Shown here: positions 23,672 to 37,180 of the stretch, piece by piece
Layout of the letters: every line of letters begins with the position of its first letter
Numbering within the stretch: position 1 is the stretch's first letter
DNA from: Ottelia alismoides
Taxonomy: Eukaryota; Streptophyta; Magnoliopsida; Alismatales; Hydrocharitaceae
DNA: 64,000 bases
Direction of reading: 5' to 3'
NCBI GenBank assembly: GCA_037367405.1
Contig: JAZKJV010000155.1
Coordinates: 310,001 to 374,000, forward strand
Position numbers and translations under genes: made by a program
Notes under the pieces: generated by a model
The model's database searches: none
What the model saw: only the letters and a program-made list of their open reading frames with translations
Told to the model about the DNA's origin: nothing

Positions 23672-26166
23672 TGAAGGATATGGAAAAATCCTTAAAGCGC
23701 ATTACATAAGCATGAGGATTACATTGTATGCGATCGGAAGCGACTAGTCGTATTAGTTGCTCGTGGTAGCGTAATTTTAAAATTTTAAACCGAAGAAGCC
23801 ACATGATCTAAGAACACTTCTCGGATCGTTTCATCTAAACCAAAAACAAGTATTGATTTACCTCTTGAAGCGTGGTTGCGATCGAGTCTCTAAACGAGGA
23901 GACATCTTGTCTTAAGTCCGATCCAACGGGGAAGACGCTTGCGAGCACGCTGATGCAACATGTGCTCCTCACAATCCATGTTGATGATCCAAGCGGCAAA
24001 TCTCCTGATCTCGTCACATGATATCCAACATCTTCTTTATGTGTGAGGCATACCGAAAGAGACCGAGATACATGAGTGGTCGAAGTGGTAGCACGACGGC
24101 ATGGCGATGACAATGTTCTTCTCTTGGTCAACATATGGACGACCACATGTTGAGAGAAAAAGGAGAGAGAGGATGTGTAGAGAATGAGAGAGAGAGCATG
24201 TGTTGTATCTCTTGCTGTAATGTGAAGAGCAAGGGTTGCCTCTTCTTATATAGTATTTTGGGAGTCCATGGATTGAGATCCATGGACAATATAAAATCAA
24301 TAGATGAGATTGATTTGTGTTTCTTTCAATGGCCATGATCTTGTTGTAAAAACATAACAACAATTAATTTAAATAAATTAAATATATCGAATAATAAATA
24401 TAAATTAATTTCAAATTAAATCAATTATCTTTGGAGATAACTGGAAGGAGATAATCACCCACCAACTTTTGGTGGATGACAATCTTCTTACAATGAGATT
24501 ACATTATCTCATTTCCAACATTATCTCTCAATGATAATTCACAATTATCTTGTGAACATTGCAATCATGCCATTGGAAATTTGTGAATCACATTCGCAAC
24601 TCAAAATAAAATGTAAATTATTTTTTTAATTAATTATCCAATATGAATCCAATTCACATCAATAATTAATCAACAAATATAAATCACAATAGGCTCTTTC
24701 TAATATATTTTAAATCATATTTATAATATATCTGATTAATATGGATAGTGCTATGCACATTATTCATATACATGATAATTAAATCACATTTAATCATCTT
24801 GGATCTCTATTCTCACGTGCCCAAATAATATGAATCGGATTCACACTATTCAGATCTTTGATAATTAAATCACATTTAATTATCAATTTTCTCAATGCTT
24901 GGATACACTTATCATCACTAAAATTATCCTTGAACTCTTTCAAGGATAGTGCGCTTTTTCCGCGGATACTTGGAGATAAGTACAAGGAGATTATATGTTC
25001 CACGCATATTGACTTGGATATTGAGATCAAATCTCAAATCCAGATCTCAGGGACCTCCCATAGATACTTGATTTAAATCAAGGTCGTAGATCCAATCTTC
25101 TCATTACATCTGAATCACATTCAGATCACTGTTCAATACTTGGACCAAGACTAGATCACTTTTCTATTGAGAGGAGTCACTAAAATCCAGACCTGTTTAA
25201 TCACTCCCTAGGAATGGAAGCGTCATGATTATACAATCGTTTATGATCACATCACCCTCAGGTATTTCTAATACATGTACATCCTGCATACTGGAAGACC
25301 CGGATTAAACCTGAAGTTTTAGATCTCTTTTAATCTGTCTCCTTCAGAGTTTTATCATTAAGTTTCTCATTTGACTATTGGGAGTTGGTATCGATTATAT
25401 ACTTTCCAAAAGCATATATCATACCCAGGTGTTGATCATATACTTTACAAAAGCATATATCAAACCTACAAATTCAGTCAAGCTTCCAAAGCAAGACGAC
25501 CGTGTATGGAGTTTGGTTCTTCCCAACATCTCACGAGTGAGCTCATGTCATCCAGTTTAGTAAATGAACATGTATGATCCCTTTGAGAGATCATATTACT
25601 CATATGCCCTTGTATGCACACCAATGAGCCTGTGTATAGACCTTGATTAGGTCATTAACCTATGCCAAATGTACATACTCACACATATAGTAACACATCT
25701 TTCTTTGGTCAAAGGATGCGTGCCTATATGCCTATATCGTGATAACATACGGCATAGGTCTTTGGTTATCTTGATCTCGTTAAGTCAACTCTTTGACCTA
25801 ACTTATCTAACATCTCTGAATCTCTATTCCTATGCAGAGGACATGCATCAAGATATCTGTTAGATGCCAACCTTTAAAGAAAGGATTGCCATCTCTTTCT
25901 CAGGCTAGAGATCATCTCTTAATAATCATTTGACGGTGCTTGATGATTCCTCAATCTAACTCTTTAGATATTCATCCAAGCACCAACCTATATAATTCAA
26001 CAACTGAATCAACAGATGTATGATCATTAAGATGGCCATGGTACATACCCTAATTATACTAAGGGACATATTATGCAAATTAATTACTCTTTATTTCAAA
26101 TCAGGGAATGATATTCGCAATAACATTTATTGCAAAATAGCTTGCCGTGGGCTCGCATGTCCAACA
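23672..26166 (-). repeat. 5' LTR of copia element H
   Basis: A 2495-bp LTR reading TGTTGGACATG at its start (26166) and CTTCA at its end (23672) on the minus strand. Its distal 830 bases match 6105-6936. The right flank is CGTCC. Frames 23835-24146 and 24037-24363 are LTR frames with no recognisable domain; a related frame lies in copia copy I (56196-56576). Confidence 0.85.
24580..25126. repeat. Chain of short palindromes in the copia H LTR
   Basis: Successive inverted repeats with differing arms around a common AAT-CAC-ATT core. Examples are 13-bp arms at 24858-24870 and 24874-24886 around CAC, and 8-bp arms at 25108-25115 and 25119-25126 around CAC. The same chain occurs, better preserved, in copia copy I. 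Confidence 0.75.
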
Positions 26167-26197
26167 CGTCCCATCTCAGACCTCCACTCAATGTAGG
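26167..26197 (+). repeat. Sliver of LTR G between copia H and the solo LTR
   Basis: Thirty-one bases between the copia LTR end and the solo LTR, including the left GTAGG duplication at 26193-26197. It should be continuous with 29999 onward in the pre-insertion sequence. Confidence 0.5.
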
Positions 26198-29100
26198 TGA
26201 TGAATCTACATTTCATCATCTTTATTCTATCATTTTGGCCTTAAAAACCCTAGTAAATACGTGAAAATAGTGTTAAATCATGCATTTTAGCATTCATGCA
26301 TCATTGTGTAAATATTGTATAAAATACGGGTTTTAAAGCCAAAATTATAGAATAAAGAAAAGAAAAGAAAAAAAATAAAATATTGTAAATATTTTATGAT
26401 CTAAAACCCCGAGACCTAGGCATCTCGATGACTAGGTCGACAAGGAATAAAGTTGGGGGAGATAAGGGCCAGAATACAACAAAAATACCTTCTATTTTAA
26501 CCCATTCTTTATTCATTTTGGGACCTATTTTTGGTTCCACTTTTTATACTTCAAATAAAGAAACTTTGTACATGAAAGTTGTAGATAATTAAATAAATAA
26601 AAATAAGTATTGATTTAACTCAAAAATAATACACATATAAAAAGTTATTATCTGAATAAAAATACAAAATCCCAACTTCCCAGACCTGTATCTCCCTAAT
26701 AAAAACTCGAAATGCGTCAAACTCACCTTTAATTGTATATAATTTAAAATAAGCTATTTAATGGCGGTTTCGCATTTGGCGGAGCTACGGTTTGAAAGTT
26801 GAGTTTTGGACCCCTATTGTACACTTGTACAGATTAAAATATTCATTTTATTATTTTTTATAGTTATTTTTATAATTTTATATTTTTCTAATATTGTAAA
26901 TATTATTTATACTATATATGTACATTAAAACAGGAATAAAATACAAAAGAAACACAAAATTAAAATACCTGTATGTAATACATAGGTATGATACATATAA
27001 ATATACCTCCATAAAATATACTTCTATTTTATTAAGGTATAAAACACTTCAGAAAAATAACATAAAAATAAAATTAGGTGTATAAAAATATTTTATAAAT
27101 TTATAAAATAATAAACAAAAATAAATAAATTAAAAACACAAAATAAAAATTAAATAATAAAATATATAGATATATGTACCTATATAGACCTAAAATGGTA
27201 ACTTATAATTATTAATCTCGAAAAAATAAATAAAATTCATAATAAAATAATTTAGGAAAAATAAATATTTTTTTATTTAATAATTAAAAAATAATAAAAT
27301 CATTTACTATTTTTAATTGAATTTACAATTTTTTCCAAGGTTTTTTCTGGTTGGTCCATGTGGACCAACCAGATTTCTTCCTTGGTTGACCTCGGTCAAC
27401 TCTCTGACCGAGGTCTGGCCTATGTCAGATCTGCGCTCTTGGCCACATTCGACCTTTTTTCGAGGCTATTCCTTTCGTCATTTGGCTTCGACTTCTTCAT
27501 GACTTTTCATCCCCAGTACCCCATGATACACACCCAGGGCTTATATTGGTCTTTGGACACGCGATTCGCCCGATAATCTTCGATCTTCGAGCCCACACAC
27601 TACTCATTCAAAAACTGCCCGTCACCTCCTTGACCCCTTTGAACCCTTCTTTGACCCTCATTTGGCCTCGCTTTGGAGCTTTGGATCGACTCCCGTGACA
27701 GGGGAGCCTCCAGCTCCTTCGCGCGAGGCCAGGCGAGGGCCGGGAGGAGCTTCCACCCCATCTCCGGCCACATATGCTGTGAGGTACCCATCTCGCCGTT
27801 TCGTGGCTTGAGGTTCATTTTATCCTTTTTTTTCTTGCATTTTTCTTATTTTTCATAGCTTTAGGAATTCATTAGCGCTCTCCGCTTCGATTGAAATCCA
27901 TCTGTTCATCCTCGCCATCACCTTGCCAGAGCAAGCACCTGCGAGCCCCCATTGTCGCTATTTCCACAATATTCCCAGTCAGGAGGGGCGAGGCATTTTG
28001 CCCTCGCTCTCCTTAACTCTTCTTCCAGGTACAGGAGCATTCAAGGCACATCTAGTGGCATTTTGGACCCCCGCCAGAGATACCTGGAGCATCTCCGCTC
28101 CTTTGCCTTCGCCAGCCACCTCCAATGGTCATCGTCCACTTTTGGAGCTGCCAGCACATCGAGGACACCTGCAGGAGGTGCTAGGGCATTTTTGGAACCA
28201 CAACGGACGCCGGAGGAGGGCGTAATCATCGGAGGAAGTCCGCTGCGGCGGACCTTCTTCCCTGTTCCTCCAACGCGACCCTCCACCGTCGGATCAACCT
28301 ACAGCCCCAGTTCCACCCTCCGCCGTCCGATCTCATCCCCGCCTCAACCGTTCGATCAACCGAGGAGGATCTGATCTCAGCTGCACAAGCGAAGCGGTAT
28401 CGGGCGTCGCCATCGTGCCACGTGGCATAAGTGAGAGATCTGCCGTCGTTGGATCGCGCCCGAGTGAGGGTATTTTGCATTTACCCCCTCGCTATTTTTG
28501 TAATATCCTATTGAACCTAAAACATTCATCTACTGTGTTATAATTTTTGTAATATATAGTAGTAGTCCCCTAACCTTTGAAATATTGCAATTTGGTCCTC
28601 GCCCACGCCACCTTACGTGCCTGTGCGCGTGAGGGGACGGGGAATTTTATGCGGGACCCCCCGGCATATTTTCTTATTTATGTTTAGTCCCAAAACGTTT
28701 CTAAGCAGTTATAATATTTGTGGAAATATTGCATAATAGCCCTCAGAGTTTTGTTAATTGCAGAACCGTCCTTCCCTAGCGCGCGTGCTTGCGCACGTGA
28801 GGCTGGGATTTTTGCATTTGTACGTCTATGGCTTTGATTATTTCGTATTGCTACTATGATTTTAATATTCAATATATATTTTGTGGTCAAATTACACTTC
28901 GGTCCTCAAACTTTTCCTCATTTGCAAAAAGGCCCTTGCTAGTCATGTAGTTTCTCTTTGCTTCTAGTATTTATTTCAAGCATCGATAAAACTCTAAAAA
29001 ATCTACAAAAATTATCTTAAGTTCTTGTTGCATCATATTATCACGTCATATTTTTATTTTGCATATTTATTGCTTTTTATTATTTATAAAAATTCAAAAC

Positions 29101-29993
29101 ACTCATTTTCAGCACTGTTTGCATCATAAAATCCATAAAAAATTATAAAAACACACAGAAAATTCCCAAAAAAAATATATTTTGCATATTTTAGTGTCTT
29201 TTAATTTCAGACCAAAAATCATTAAAAAATACAAAAAAACTCATAAAAATTACAAAACCCCAAAAACCTTTATAAAAATATTAAAAATCCATTAAAAATC
29301 CTAAAAATACAAAACTTTATTTCTAAATTTTCTTTGTTCTATTATCTTTTATTGAAATTTAATTTGGAGAATTTTTGATACTATTTTCTATTTTATTTCT
29401 CCATTTTAGTTTCATCTTTTTAATCTATTCACTGTTTTCAGTATTTTTGACTTTAAAAATTCCAAAAAATTAAGAAAAATCTAGAAAAATCACAAAAACT
29501 TTAGAAAAATATAAAAAGCCCAAAAACATTTTATTTCCTGATTTTTGAGTATTTTTACTTATTTTTATAAATACTTTATTCCTCTCTTTCTTATTTTGTA
29601 TATATATTCCTTTTAAAGAAAAAAGAAAATATAAAAAATATAAAACATAAAAAGAAAATATAAAATCAATATTTTAAAAATCAAAATATAAAAATATAAA
29701 ATTCAAAAATTAAATAAAAAAATATAAAATTAAAAACCCACAAAAATAGATTTTAACTGTCTACCTGTTCTGCCTGTCTGCTCCTTGTGTTCGACCTCTA
29801 CACATACTTGCACCTATACACATCTTTATTGTAGAGTTATAATAAATTTTAACTTTGCACATCTACTTTCATTGCTTGAATTACTTGTTGTGGGTTAATT
29901 GTTGTTTTAATCCAGGATTCGTGCGGTCGCCACAACGACTTTGTCTCCACCTTGTGCGAGACATATTTAGATCGTCGATTTTTGGGTTAAACA
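26198..29993 (+). repeat. Solo LTR of the C family
   Basis: A 3796-bp LTR related along its length to the LTRs of element C (47289-51114). It starts TGATGAATC, ends AAACA and is flanked by perfect 5-bp duplications GTAGG (26193-26197 and 29994-29998). No internal region or second LTR is attached, so unequal recombination between two LTRs has removed the rest. A GTTCGACCTC motif lies at 29789-29798. Confidence 0.92.
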
Positions 29994-31660
29994 GTAGGCC
30001 ACCGCCAAGAGGGTGCCGGAGTTTGTAGCATGCCGATCAGCGCCTTAGATCACATGAGATACTCGATTAAAGCAACCTCGATGAGTTCTTCTTCCCATTT
30101 CATCCAACACGAATCTTCGCTGTCAGATGGAGGCATCCCACTCCCAGATTTGATCTGAGCTGCACGATAGTTCCCAAAATTTAATCGCTCAAATCAGGTC
30201 TAGAGAAGATCTGACCGCACGCTAGTCGCTTTTCCTCGACTATCAGATCTGCCCACTAATGGTCGATCAGGTCCGTATGCCTGCGCCATGTCCTTGACCG
30301 TCAGATCCTTTCCACAGACATCATCAGAGCCATACGTCAAAGACCTTCATGCTCCCGCCACATGTCCTTCAAGGGTATATTGCTTTGTTTACCCTGCATT
30401 TTCTGCTATTTCTCTTTAGTTTAATAATTGTAATAACTAGTTCTGAACATTTCCATTAAGGACCTTGTAGTTTTTATATTTGCATTTCAGTCTAGTTGAG
30501 TTTGAGTCATGTGTGACCTCACGTGTATCTGTGGTATATTTGCATATTTGAACCTATGCTTTTATGTGTTAATGCATTAGTTGAAGGTTTTCAATATTTG
30601 ACTTATGCCCCTGTGAATGTTCTATTACGTGCAGGGCATGTTTTATCTGGATTAATTGAATTCAGGCCCTCGTGTTTTTATTGCATGTTGTTATTTAGCC
30701 CAGAAAATTAAATAATTACCTCCTATTTTAATTTTATGCTCTTTTATTAATTGTAATAAATAACTAACTAATTCTAAAATTGCACAAAATTACCTGTAGC
30801 TCCTGCTATTGTGTTTCATTTGTGATGATTTTTGGTTCGCTTTTTTGTTTATTTGTTATTATTAAAAATTCAAAAACCCTAAAAGAGTGTCCTGTTTAGA
30901 GCATAAAATTCATAAAAATTCAAAAAATGTCTTAAAAATTCTAAAAAGTTAGAGTAGATGCATTTTGTTTGGTTTGCTTTTCCATATAATTTTCATTGCA
31001 GTTGCCTTGATAAAAACATAATAATTTCCAAAACCCTAAAATTCTTATAAAAATCATATAAAATATTTGAAAAATCTGAAAATTATGTTCATGGTCTCTG
31101 TTTGTAGATGGTTTGAACTAATTTTTATTAAAATTAATTTCCATGAGTTTTCAACATATTTCCTATTTTTAAATTAAAGAATACTCCTTACTGTGCGGTG
31201 TTTGCTTATTTTCTTACTTTTTAATTTATTTGAAATCTTATAAAAATTTAAAAATCTTTGAAAAAATTAGCAAAAATAGTATAAAACCCTAAAATATTTT
31301 TGTTTAGAATTTTGGAGTATTTTTACTATATTCAAAAAATCCAAAAATAGCTTATGTTTCCTCTTTTATTCATTGTTTTTATTTATCTTATTTCCAAAAA
31401 TAAAAAATTTACAGAAATAAACATCACTAAAAAATAAAAATTCTTAGAATCTTCGTGATTTGACTACCTAGGCTTAATTTTGCTCCTTATGTTTAACCTT
31501 GGTCGCTATATCAGGTTAATAAAAGTAACTACACCACTTGCTTGATTTGTTCGACTTCTTTGGTGGTTACATAATTTTCTCGATTTTTGACTTAGTTGAT
31601 TTGGGTGACAACGCCACATTAATTAATCAACTTAGCCTGAGTTAGCTAGGTCGCATTTCA
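29994..31660 (+). repeat. 3' part of LTR G (B-like family)
   Basis: After the right GTAGG copy the sequence has the order seen in the second half of LTR B: a GC-rich part, a GTGTGACCTCACGTG phrase (B: GTGTGACTACATG), A-rich repeats, then a tail with CCTTGGTCGCTATA and an end resembling CCTGAGTTAGC..CATTTCA. B ends CCCGAGTTGCC..GTCATCA. No primer site follows 31660, so this is a 3' or solo LTR end. Its 5' part should lie beyond copia H, outside the window. Confidence 0.6.
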
Positions 31661-31737
31661 CTAGACTTTGGCAACAAGCTCCAACAAGACAGAGTGAGAT
31701 CTCTCTTCTGGAGAGAACGTAGTGCACAGTGCAGTTT
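31661..31737 (+). other. Short segment left of element C, presumably element F sequence
   Basis: Seventy-seven bases between LTR G and element C, including the left AGTTT duplication at 31733-31737. It was contiguous with 51120 before C inserted, so it should be upstream pol sequence of F, but no motif is recognisable in so short a piece. Confidence 0.45.
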
Positions 31738-34043
31738 TGATGAATTTACGTTTCATCATCTTTATTCTATCATTTTGGCCTTAAAAAACCTAGTAAATGC
31801 GTGTAAATAGGCTTAATTCATGCATTTTATTATCCATGCATCATTGTGTAAATAGTGTATAAAATGCTGTTTTTAAAGCCAAAATTATAGAATAAAGAAA
31901 AGAAAAGAAAAAGAATAAGATATTGTAAATATTTTATGACCCGAAACCTCGAGACCTAGGCATCCCGACGACTAGGTCGACAAGGACTAAAGTAGGGGGA
32001 TATAAGGGCCAGAATACAATAAAAATACCTTTAATTTCATTCATTCTTAATTAATTTTAGGACCTATTTTTGGTTCCACTTTTTATACCTCAAATAAAGA
32101 AACTTTATACATGAAAATTATAGATAATTAAATATAGAAAAATATAAAATTGATTTCACTCAAAAATATTGTACAGATAAAAAGATATGATCTGAATAAA
32201 AATCCAAAATACCAACTTCCCAGACCTGTATCTCCCTAATAAAAACTCGAAACGCGTCAAACTCACCTTTAATTGTATATGATTTTCAATAATCTATTTG
32301 ATGAAGGTGGTTTCACATTTGGCGGAGCTACGATTTGAAAGTTGAGTTTTGGACCCCTATTGTCTACTTGTACAGATTAAAATATTCAATTTATTTATTA
32401 TTCTTTATTTCCATAATTTTATATTTATTTAATTTTGTAAATATTATTTATAATATATGTTTGTTATAAAATCAGAATAAAAACCTAAAGAAAATACAAA
32501 AAAAATACCTATATATAATACATAGGTATAATGCCTGTATATAGACCTATATAATTACTACTTATATTTTATTAAGCATACAAAATACTTCAGTAAAATA
32601 AAATAAAAATATACTTAAGTGTATAAAAATATTTTATAAATATATAAAATAATAAACAAAAATAAATAAATTAAACATACAAAATAAAAATAAATTATTA
32701 AAATATATAGAAGAATATACCTATATAGGCTATAAAAGGTAACTTGTAATTTAATACCTCTAAAAAATAAATAAAAATCATAAAAAAATAATTCATAAAA
32801 TAAAAAATATTTTTTATTTAATAATAAAAATTTAATTAATTCGTTTTTTATTTTTAAATGATCAGGATTTTTCCTGGTTGGTCTACGTGGACCAACCAGG
32901 GGGCCTGGAGAGTTGACCGGCGGGCCAACTCTCTGACCCACTCCTGTAGCCCTTTCAGAAATGGGTTTTGACCCTTCTTCGTGTTTTTTTCGAGACAAAT
33001 CCTTGCATCATCTCGTGATTCTTCCTTCTTTACTTTTTTGTCTTGTTCATCCGTGAATCACGCCCTAGGCTCATCTCAGCTTTTGGATCGCTGGCGTGAC
33101 AGCTACACCTCGATCTTCGGAGCCTGTTTACCACCTTGATAAAAGACCACCCGTCCTTTCCTCCCATCTTTGAGCCCTTCTTGACCATCTTCCTCCTTTT
33201 TTGGCGAGCTCGGGACTGGACCTCGTGACAAGAGGTCCTCCGGCTTTCTTGAGGGGAGGTTAGGTGGCTGTGGAGACGTCTCCAACTCCATCTCCGTCGA
33301 AGCGGCAGTGAGGTACACATCTCGGGTATACCACCCATGAGGTTCACGTTTTCTCTTAGTTTACTTGCATTCCTTTGCTAGCAGTAGCTGTCGGAACCTA
33401 ATCCCGCATCCCATTTCGCCTGTGACCCATCTCGAGCACATTCGCCTCCACCTCGTCCGAGCAAGCTCCGACGAGTTTGCTTTTTTGCATCCATCGCTTT
33501 ATTCCCCAACCGGAGGGTCACGACACTTTGCCTGCGACCCCCCTAACTTATTTTGCAAGTCCAGATACCTTTAAAACAACTGGAGCTCGTTTTGGATGCC
33601 GCGCTGAAGTACCTGGAGCTCTTGAGCTTTGGAAGCCTCACGCGACCCCTCCGGTCTTCGTCGGACCCTTTTTGGAGCCTCCAGCACCTTAGGACGACCT
33701 GCAGGAGCACGCCCTGGCATTTTGAAGCTTCATCGAGCCACTGAGAAGGAAGATTGGAGCTGGGGAAGCTCGCGCCTATGCGAGTTCCTCCCTGTTCTTG
33801 CGTCGCTTATCTTCACCGTTGGATTAAAGGCCCTCCCCAGTTCAGATCTCGGCTGTCGGATGCATCAACCCCACACCGACCGATCTCCAACCCAGATCTA
33901 ATCGTGTCCCCCCGTTCGCGAACCGGCATCGCACGATCTGAGACCGCCACATGGTATTTGTGATTCTTGATCACCCGTTCGATGCCTGTGCGTTGGTAAT
34001 TTTGCGCATCCTACCCTGCATTTGTTTGTATTTATTAAGTAGT
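31738..34043 (+). repeat. 5' LTR of element C, left part
   Basis: Matches the first 2.3 kb of the 3' LTR (47289 onward). Frames at 33030-33347 minus, 33365-33574 and 33553-33744 have counterparts at 48607-48924, 48942-49268 and 49168-49359 only because the LTR is duplicated. The last five bases, GTAGT (34039-34043), are the target duplicated by D. Confidence 0.9.
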
Positions 34044-35098
34044 TGATGAATCCACGATTCATCATCTCAATATCTTGATCTTAGCAAAATCCCTGAGCAA
34101 ATTCCCAAATAAATGTCCATAAAATAAATAAATTAACAAAATGACTCTTGTAAATAAAACACATTAATCATTATATATTAGATTGTACAAAATAAATTAA
34201 CAATAAAAAGCCGCAAAATCAAAGGAGTTTTATACATGTAAATAGCCCAAAACTTCATTTATTTTTAATAATTTTATTTCAACTCCTTTTTGGCTAATTC
34301 TTTCTCTAATTTATTTATAAAAATGTATATAAAAATACAAAAATACAAAACAAATTTCATCTTAAATAAATGCTCCTAGATCCCAAAGAGAAAAAGCCGT
34401 AAAGTCCAACTTCCAAGCCAAATTCCCGCTCTGTATGAACTCCAAATTCACCAAACTCACTTTTAAAGTTCAAGTTAGAAAATTATCTATCCAACGGAAG
34501 TGGTTTCATTAAAATCGTAGCTCGTTTGCAAAAGTTGGGTTTTGGGACTTAGATGTATATTATGTATATGTTCATTCTTTCTTCTTTTTTATTGTATCTT
34601 TCTTAATTACTAAAAATACAAAAAAATCATGGTGGTGTTGTATTTTGATTATAGTATTTTATTGTATTTTCCTGTTGTACATAGCTACTATTAAAAAGAC
34701 AAAAAAAAGAAAAGCAAACAAAAAAAATATGTTTTGTATTCCTCACTGGATTAAGATCCTAGAAAAAATACATTTAGGCTAAATTGAATCGATTTTGACA
34801 TTATAATTAATTTGGTCTTGTTGTGAGCTTTCTTAGTGTCTTAATTCAGCTACGTCTTGTTTTTGAAATTCATTTTGCATTAAAAAAATCTAAAAAAAAC
34901 CGCTTGGAAATCTAGACCTAAGTTTTCAAATTAACCTGAAGTTGTTCCTTTGCCTCCCTGTGTTCGACCCCGGACTTGCTCGAGATACAAATTAAGCCGA
35001 GACACTCTTCACGGAGATCCTTTTCCCGGTTCTGACTGAATCGCTAAGTACACGTCTAAAACGTGACCAAATTAAACATCGTATTTAGCGACTCGTCA
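34044..35098 (+). repeat. 5' LTR of element D
   Basis: Begins with a terminal inverted repeat: TGATGAATC (34044-34052), spacer CAC, GATTCATCA (34056-34064). Ends CGTCA. GTTCGACCCC lies at 34962-34971. No GC-rich middle part is present, unlike all other LTRs here. Confidence 0.92.
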
Positions 35099-35100
35099 GA

Positions 35101-35118
35101 TGGTGCTGTTGCCAGGGA
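35101..35118 (+). other. Primer-binding site of element D
   Basis: TGGTGCTGTTGCCAGGGA, two bases after the LTR. It differs from the tRNA-Asp complement at three positions, all transitions. Confidence 0.8.
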
Positions 35119-36268
35119 GGCAAACGGCTTAGGGATTAATTTAAGAATTTGGATTTAGATTTTCATTAACTCGGGTAGTCTGACCCCCGAGCCACTTGTA
35201 TTTATTCCATCTTTTTTGCAATTATCTTTTCTTCTCATTTTTGTATATATTTTGTTTTTGAACTCTCTAACATAAATCTTATTTTCCTTGCGAGGGCCTG
35301 GTGGACTTGGAGTGCATCGGAGGTCGACGGACGCAACGCGTGCCGACTGCTGAAGAGCTGGGAGAATCTATTTATTTTGAGAGAGTTTTTGAAATTGTTG
35401 TAACAATTTAGGCAATTCGTACTTTCTAGCAGCTCTTGTTTGAGAGCTCGCGCTTGTATCCGGACAGGACATTTGACCCGCTCATGGTCCTGTGGTTGAT
35501 TGACGTAGAATAGGACTTGCACTCGTGGCTCTTAGAGCATATTTTTTTAGGATATCTTTATTGCTTGTGCTCGTAATTTTTAGGACCACACATCACATTT
35601 AACGAGATGCACTTAGACCGCAGGGCTATTAGTCAAATTTAACTTGTTCATCACTCGCTAATAGAACCGCCTGTCTAGGAACAATTTTCTCGTTTGCATT
35701 CATTTAGTAAAAAATTCAATTCTGCCTTGCGTCCCGCATGTAGAGCGCGAGGATCACTGTAAGTCTTCTGAACCAGGCATGCATCATTGATTTTACTATT
35801 TGCATCGGCTTTTCTCGACTCCCTCCCCTTGGTTTTTGAAACTTAGGTTAAAAGGAATTCGGGACTGATCGTTAGGAGTGCTTTGTTTGGTGGACTAATC
35901 AAGTGATAACCAAACTTAAAATCAGGACTACTAATCAGAGTTCACAAAAAAAAAACTGATTAAAAATAACACTTGTTTTGGGAGAGCAACACCCTCATTG
36001 TATGCTTGGCTAATTGTGATTGTTGAGAGGTGAGGACGCATCCCTAGGATAGTGCCCAAAACCTACTTTTTAGCTTGCGTAATTGGATTTATATCTTGAT
36101 TTATCACCTAATTAAAACTGAAAAGATAAACGGTCGGACTTTTGCGACCATCACTGTATTGAGTAGGTGAACTCAGGGTTTGCTCTTGTGTTTGTTTGTT
36201 TGTGTGTTATTCGGTGCACTTGCACGCTTTCTTCTTCGATCCGCTTCATTCTCCCATTTCCCTCCAAG
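35119..36268 (+). other. Leader of element D
   Basis: Colinear with 61325-62492 of E. It contains the GGGAGAGCAACACCCTCATT module at 35980-35999. No gene is visible; the minus-strand frame 35235-35522 has no recognisable content. Confidence 0.65.
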
Positions 36269-37180
36269 ATGTCAGAATATTGGTCATCATATCCACGTCA
36301 TTCTTCTTCGATCATATTTCGATCATCTCCACCCTCTCATTCCTCCTCATACCCATACCCCGACCGCGAAGTCAGAACTCCGACTAACTTCCGTACTTCT
36401 TCGTCCTTCTCACCTACCCCACATTCCTACACCCATGACCCACAACCACCCTGTATTGACTCAACATATTCTCGTCCGCTTGCTGGAATCATGGAACAAA
36501 TCGAAGAGCAAGCGACTGCTGAGATGAATGATTAGCATAATCAGTTGACCCCACATACCTCACTTTCACCTCGCGTTGGGACAGAACAACAATTGCCATA
36601 TACACATCCTGACTTAACCTTAGGGTACAACATGGTCGACCAGACAAACTGAATGGAGAGGCTTGCACCGTACGATCTTCCTGACTTGATTGACCTGAGT
36701 GATAGAGACCACATTGACCAACCTTCATATCACCCATTCGGAGAGCCGACATATACAGGGGATTGGATTCATACGATTGATCTACAGACCCCCTGTCTAC
36801 TGACTCCATTATGAGGCTCCGACCAACATCTGCAAAACAGATGGGTCATACTCAACCCAACATTACACGCCTGAGTCAAGATGTGTTGAGTATAAGATCC
36901 CAAGTTCTCAGCGGTATCCTTCAACTGAGCAGACTTCTCTCATGATGTGTCATGAGAACTTATTGGAGGATGACATTGGTAGACTGATTAAGAGTCCAGG
37001 TAGGAATGTGGATCATGGATCTTGCAGATTGAATTTTGAAAACCTGGAAGACACCGGATTGACCTCACGCCATGTACAGTTGGAGTCCCTTCTACCTCCC
37101 TCTTCTACTAACCACTTTCCCTCCAAACCAAAGTCTGTACATTCTCCTAGTCCTCCTTCATCTATCAAAAAGACCAAAGG
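36269..37180 (+). pseudogene. N-terminal coding region of element D, degraded
   Basis: Starts ATGTCAGAATATTGG at 36269, the same start as in E (62493). The Ser/Pro/Tyr-rich N-terminus (SSYPYPDREVRTPTNF) is shared with E. The frame is stopped by TAG at 36533 where E reads TGG, and later by TGA where E reads CGA. It continues past HFPSKPKSVHSPSPP to IKKTKG and then breaks off at 37180, where E goes on to the protease. Function is unknown; it lies in the gag position but shows no capsid motif. Confidence 0.65.

Noticed and set aside
23835..24363. Minus-strand frames in the copia LTR with a related frame in copy I (56196-56576)
   Set aside because: Both are the same LTR region of two related copies; no known domain and no start or frame conservation that exceeds LTR similarity.
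33030..33744. LTR frames that look conserved because they recur at 48607-49359
   Set aside because: They are the two LTR copies of one element, so similarity reflects duplication, not selection.
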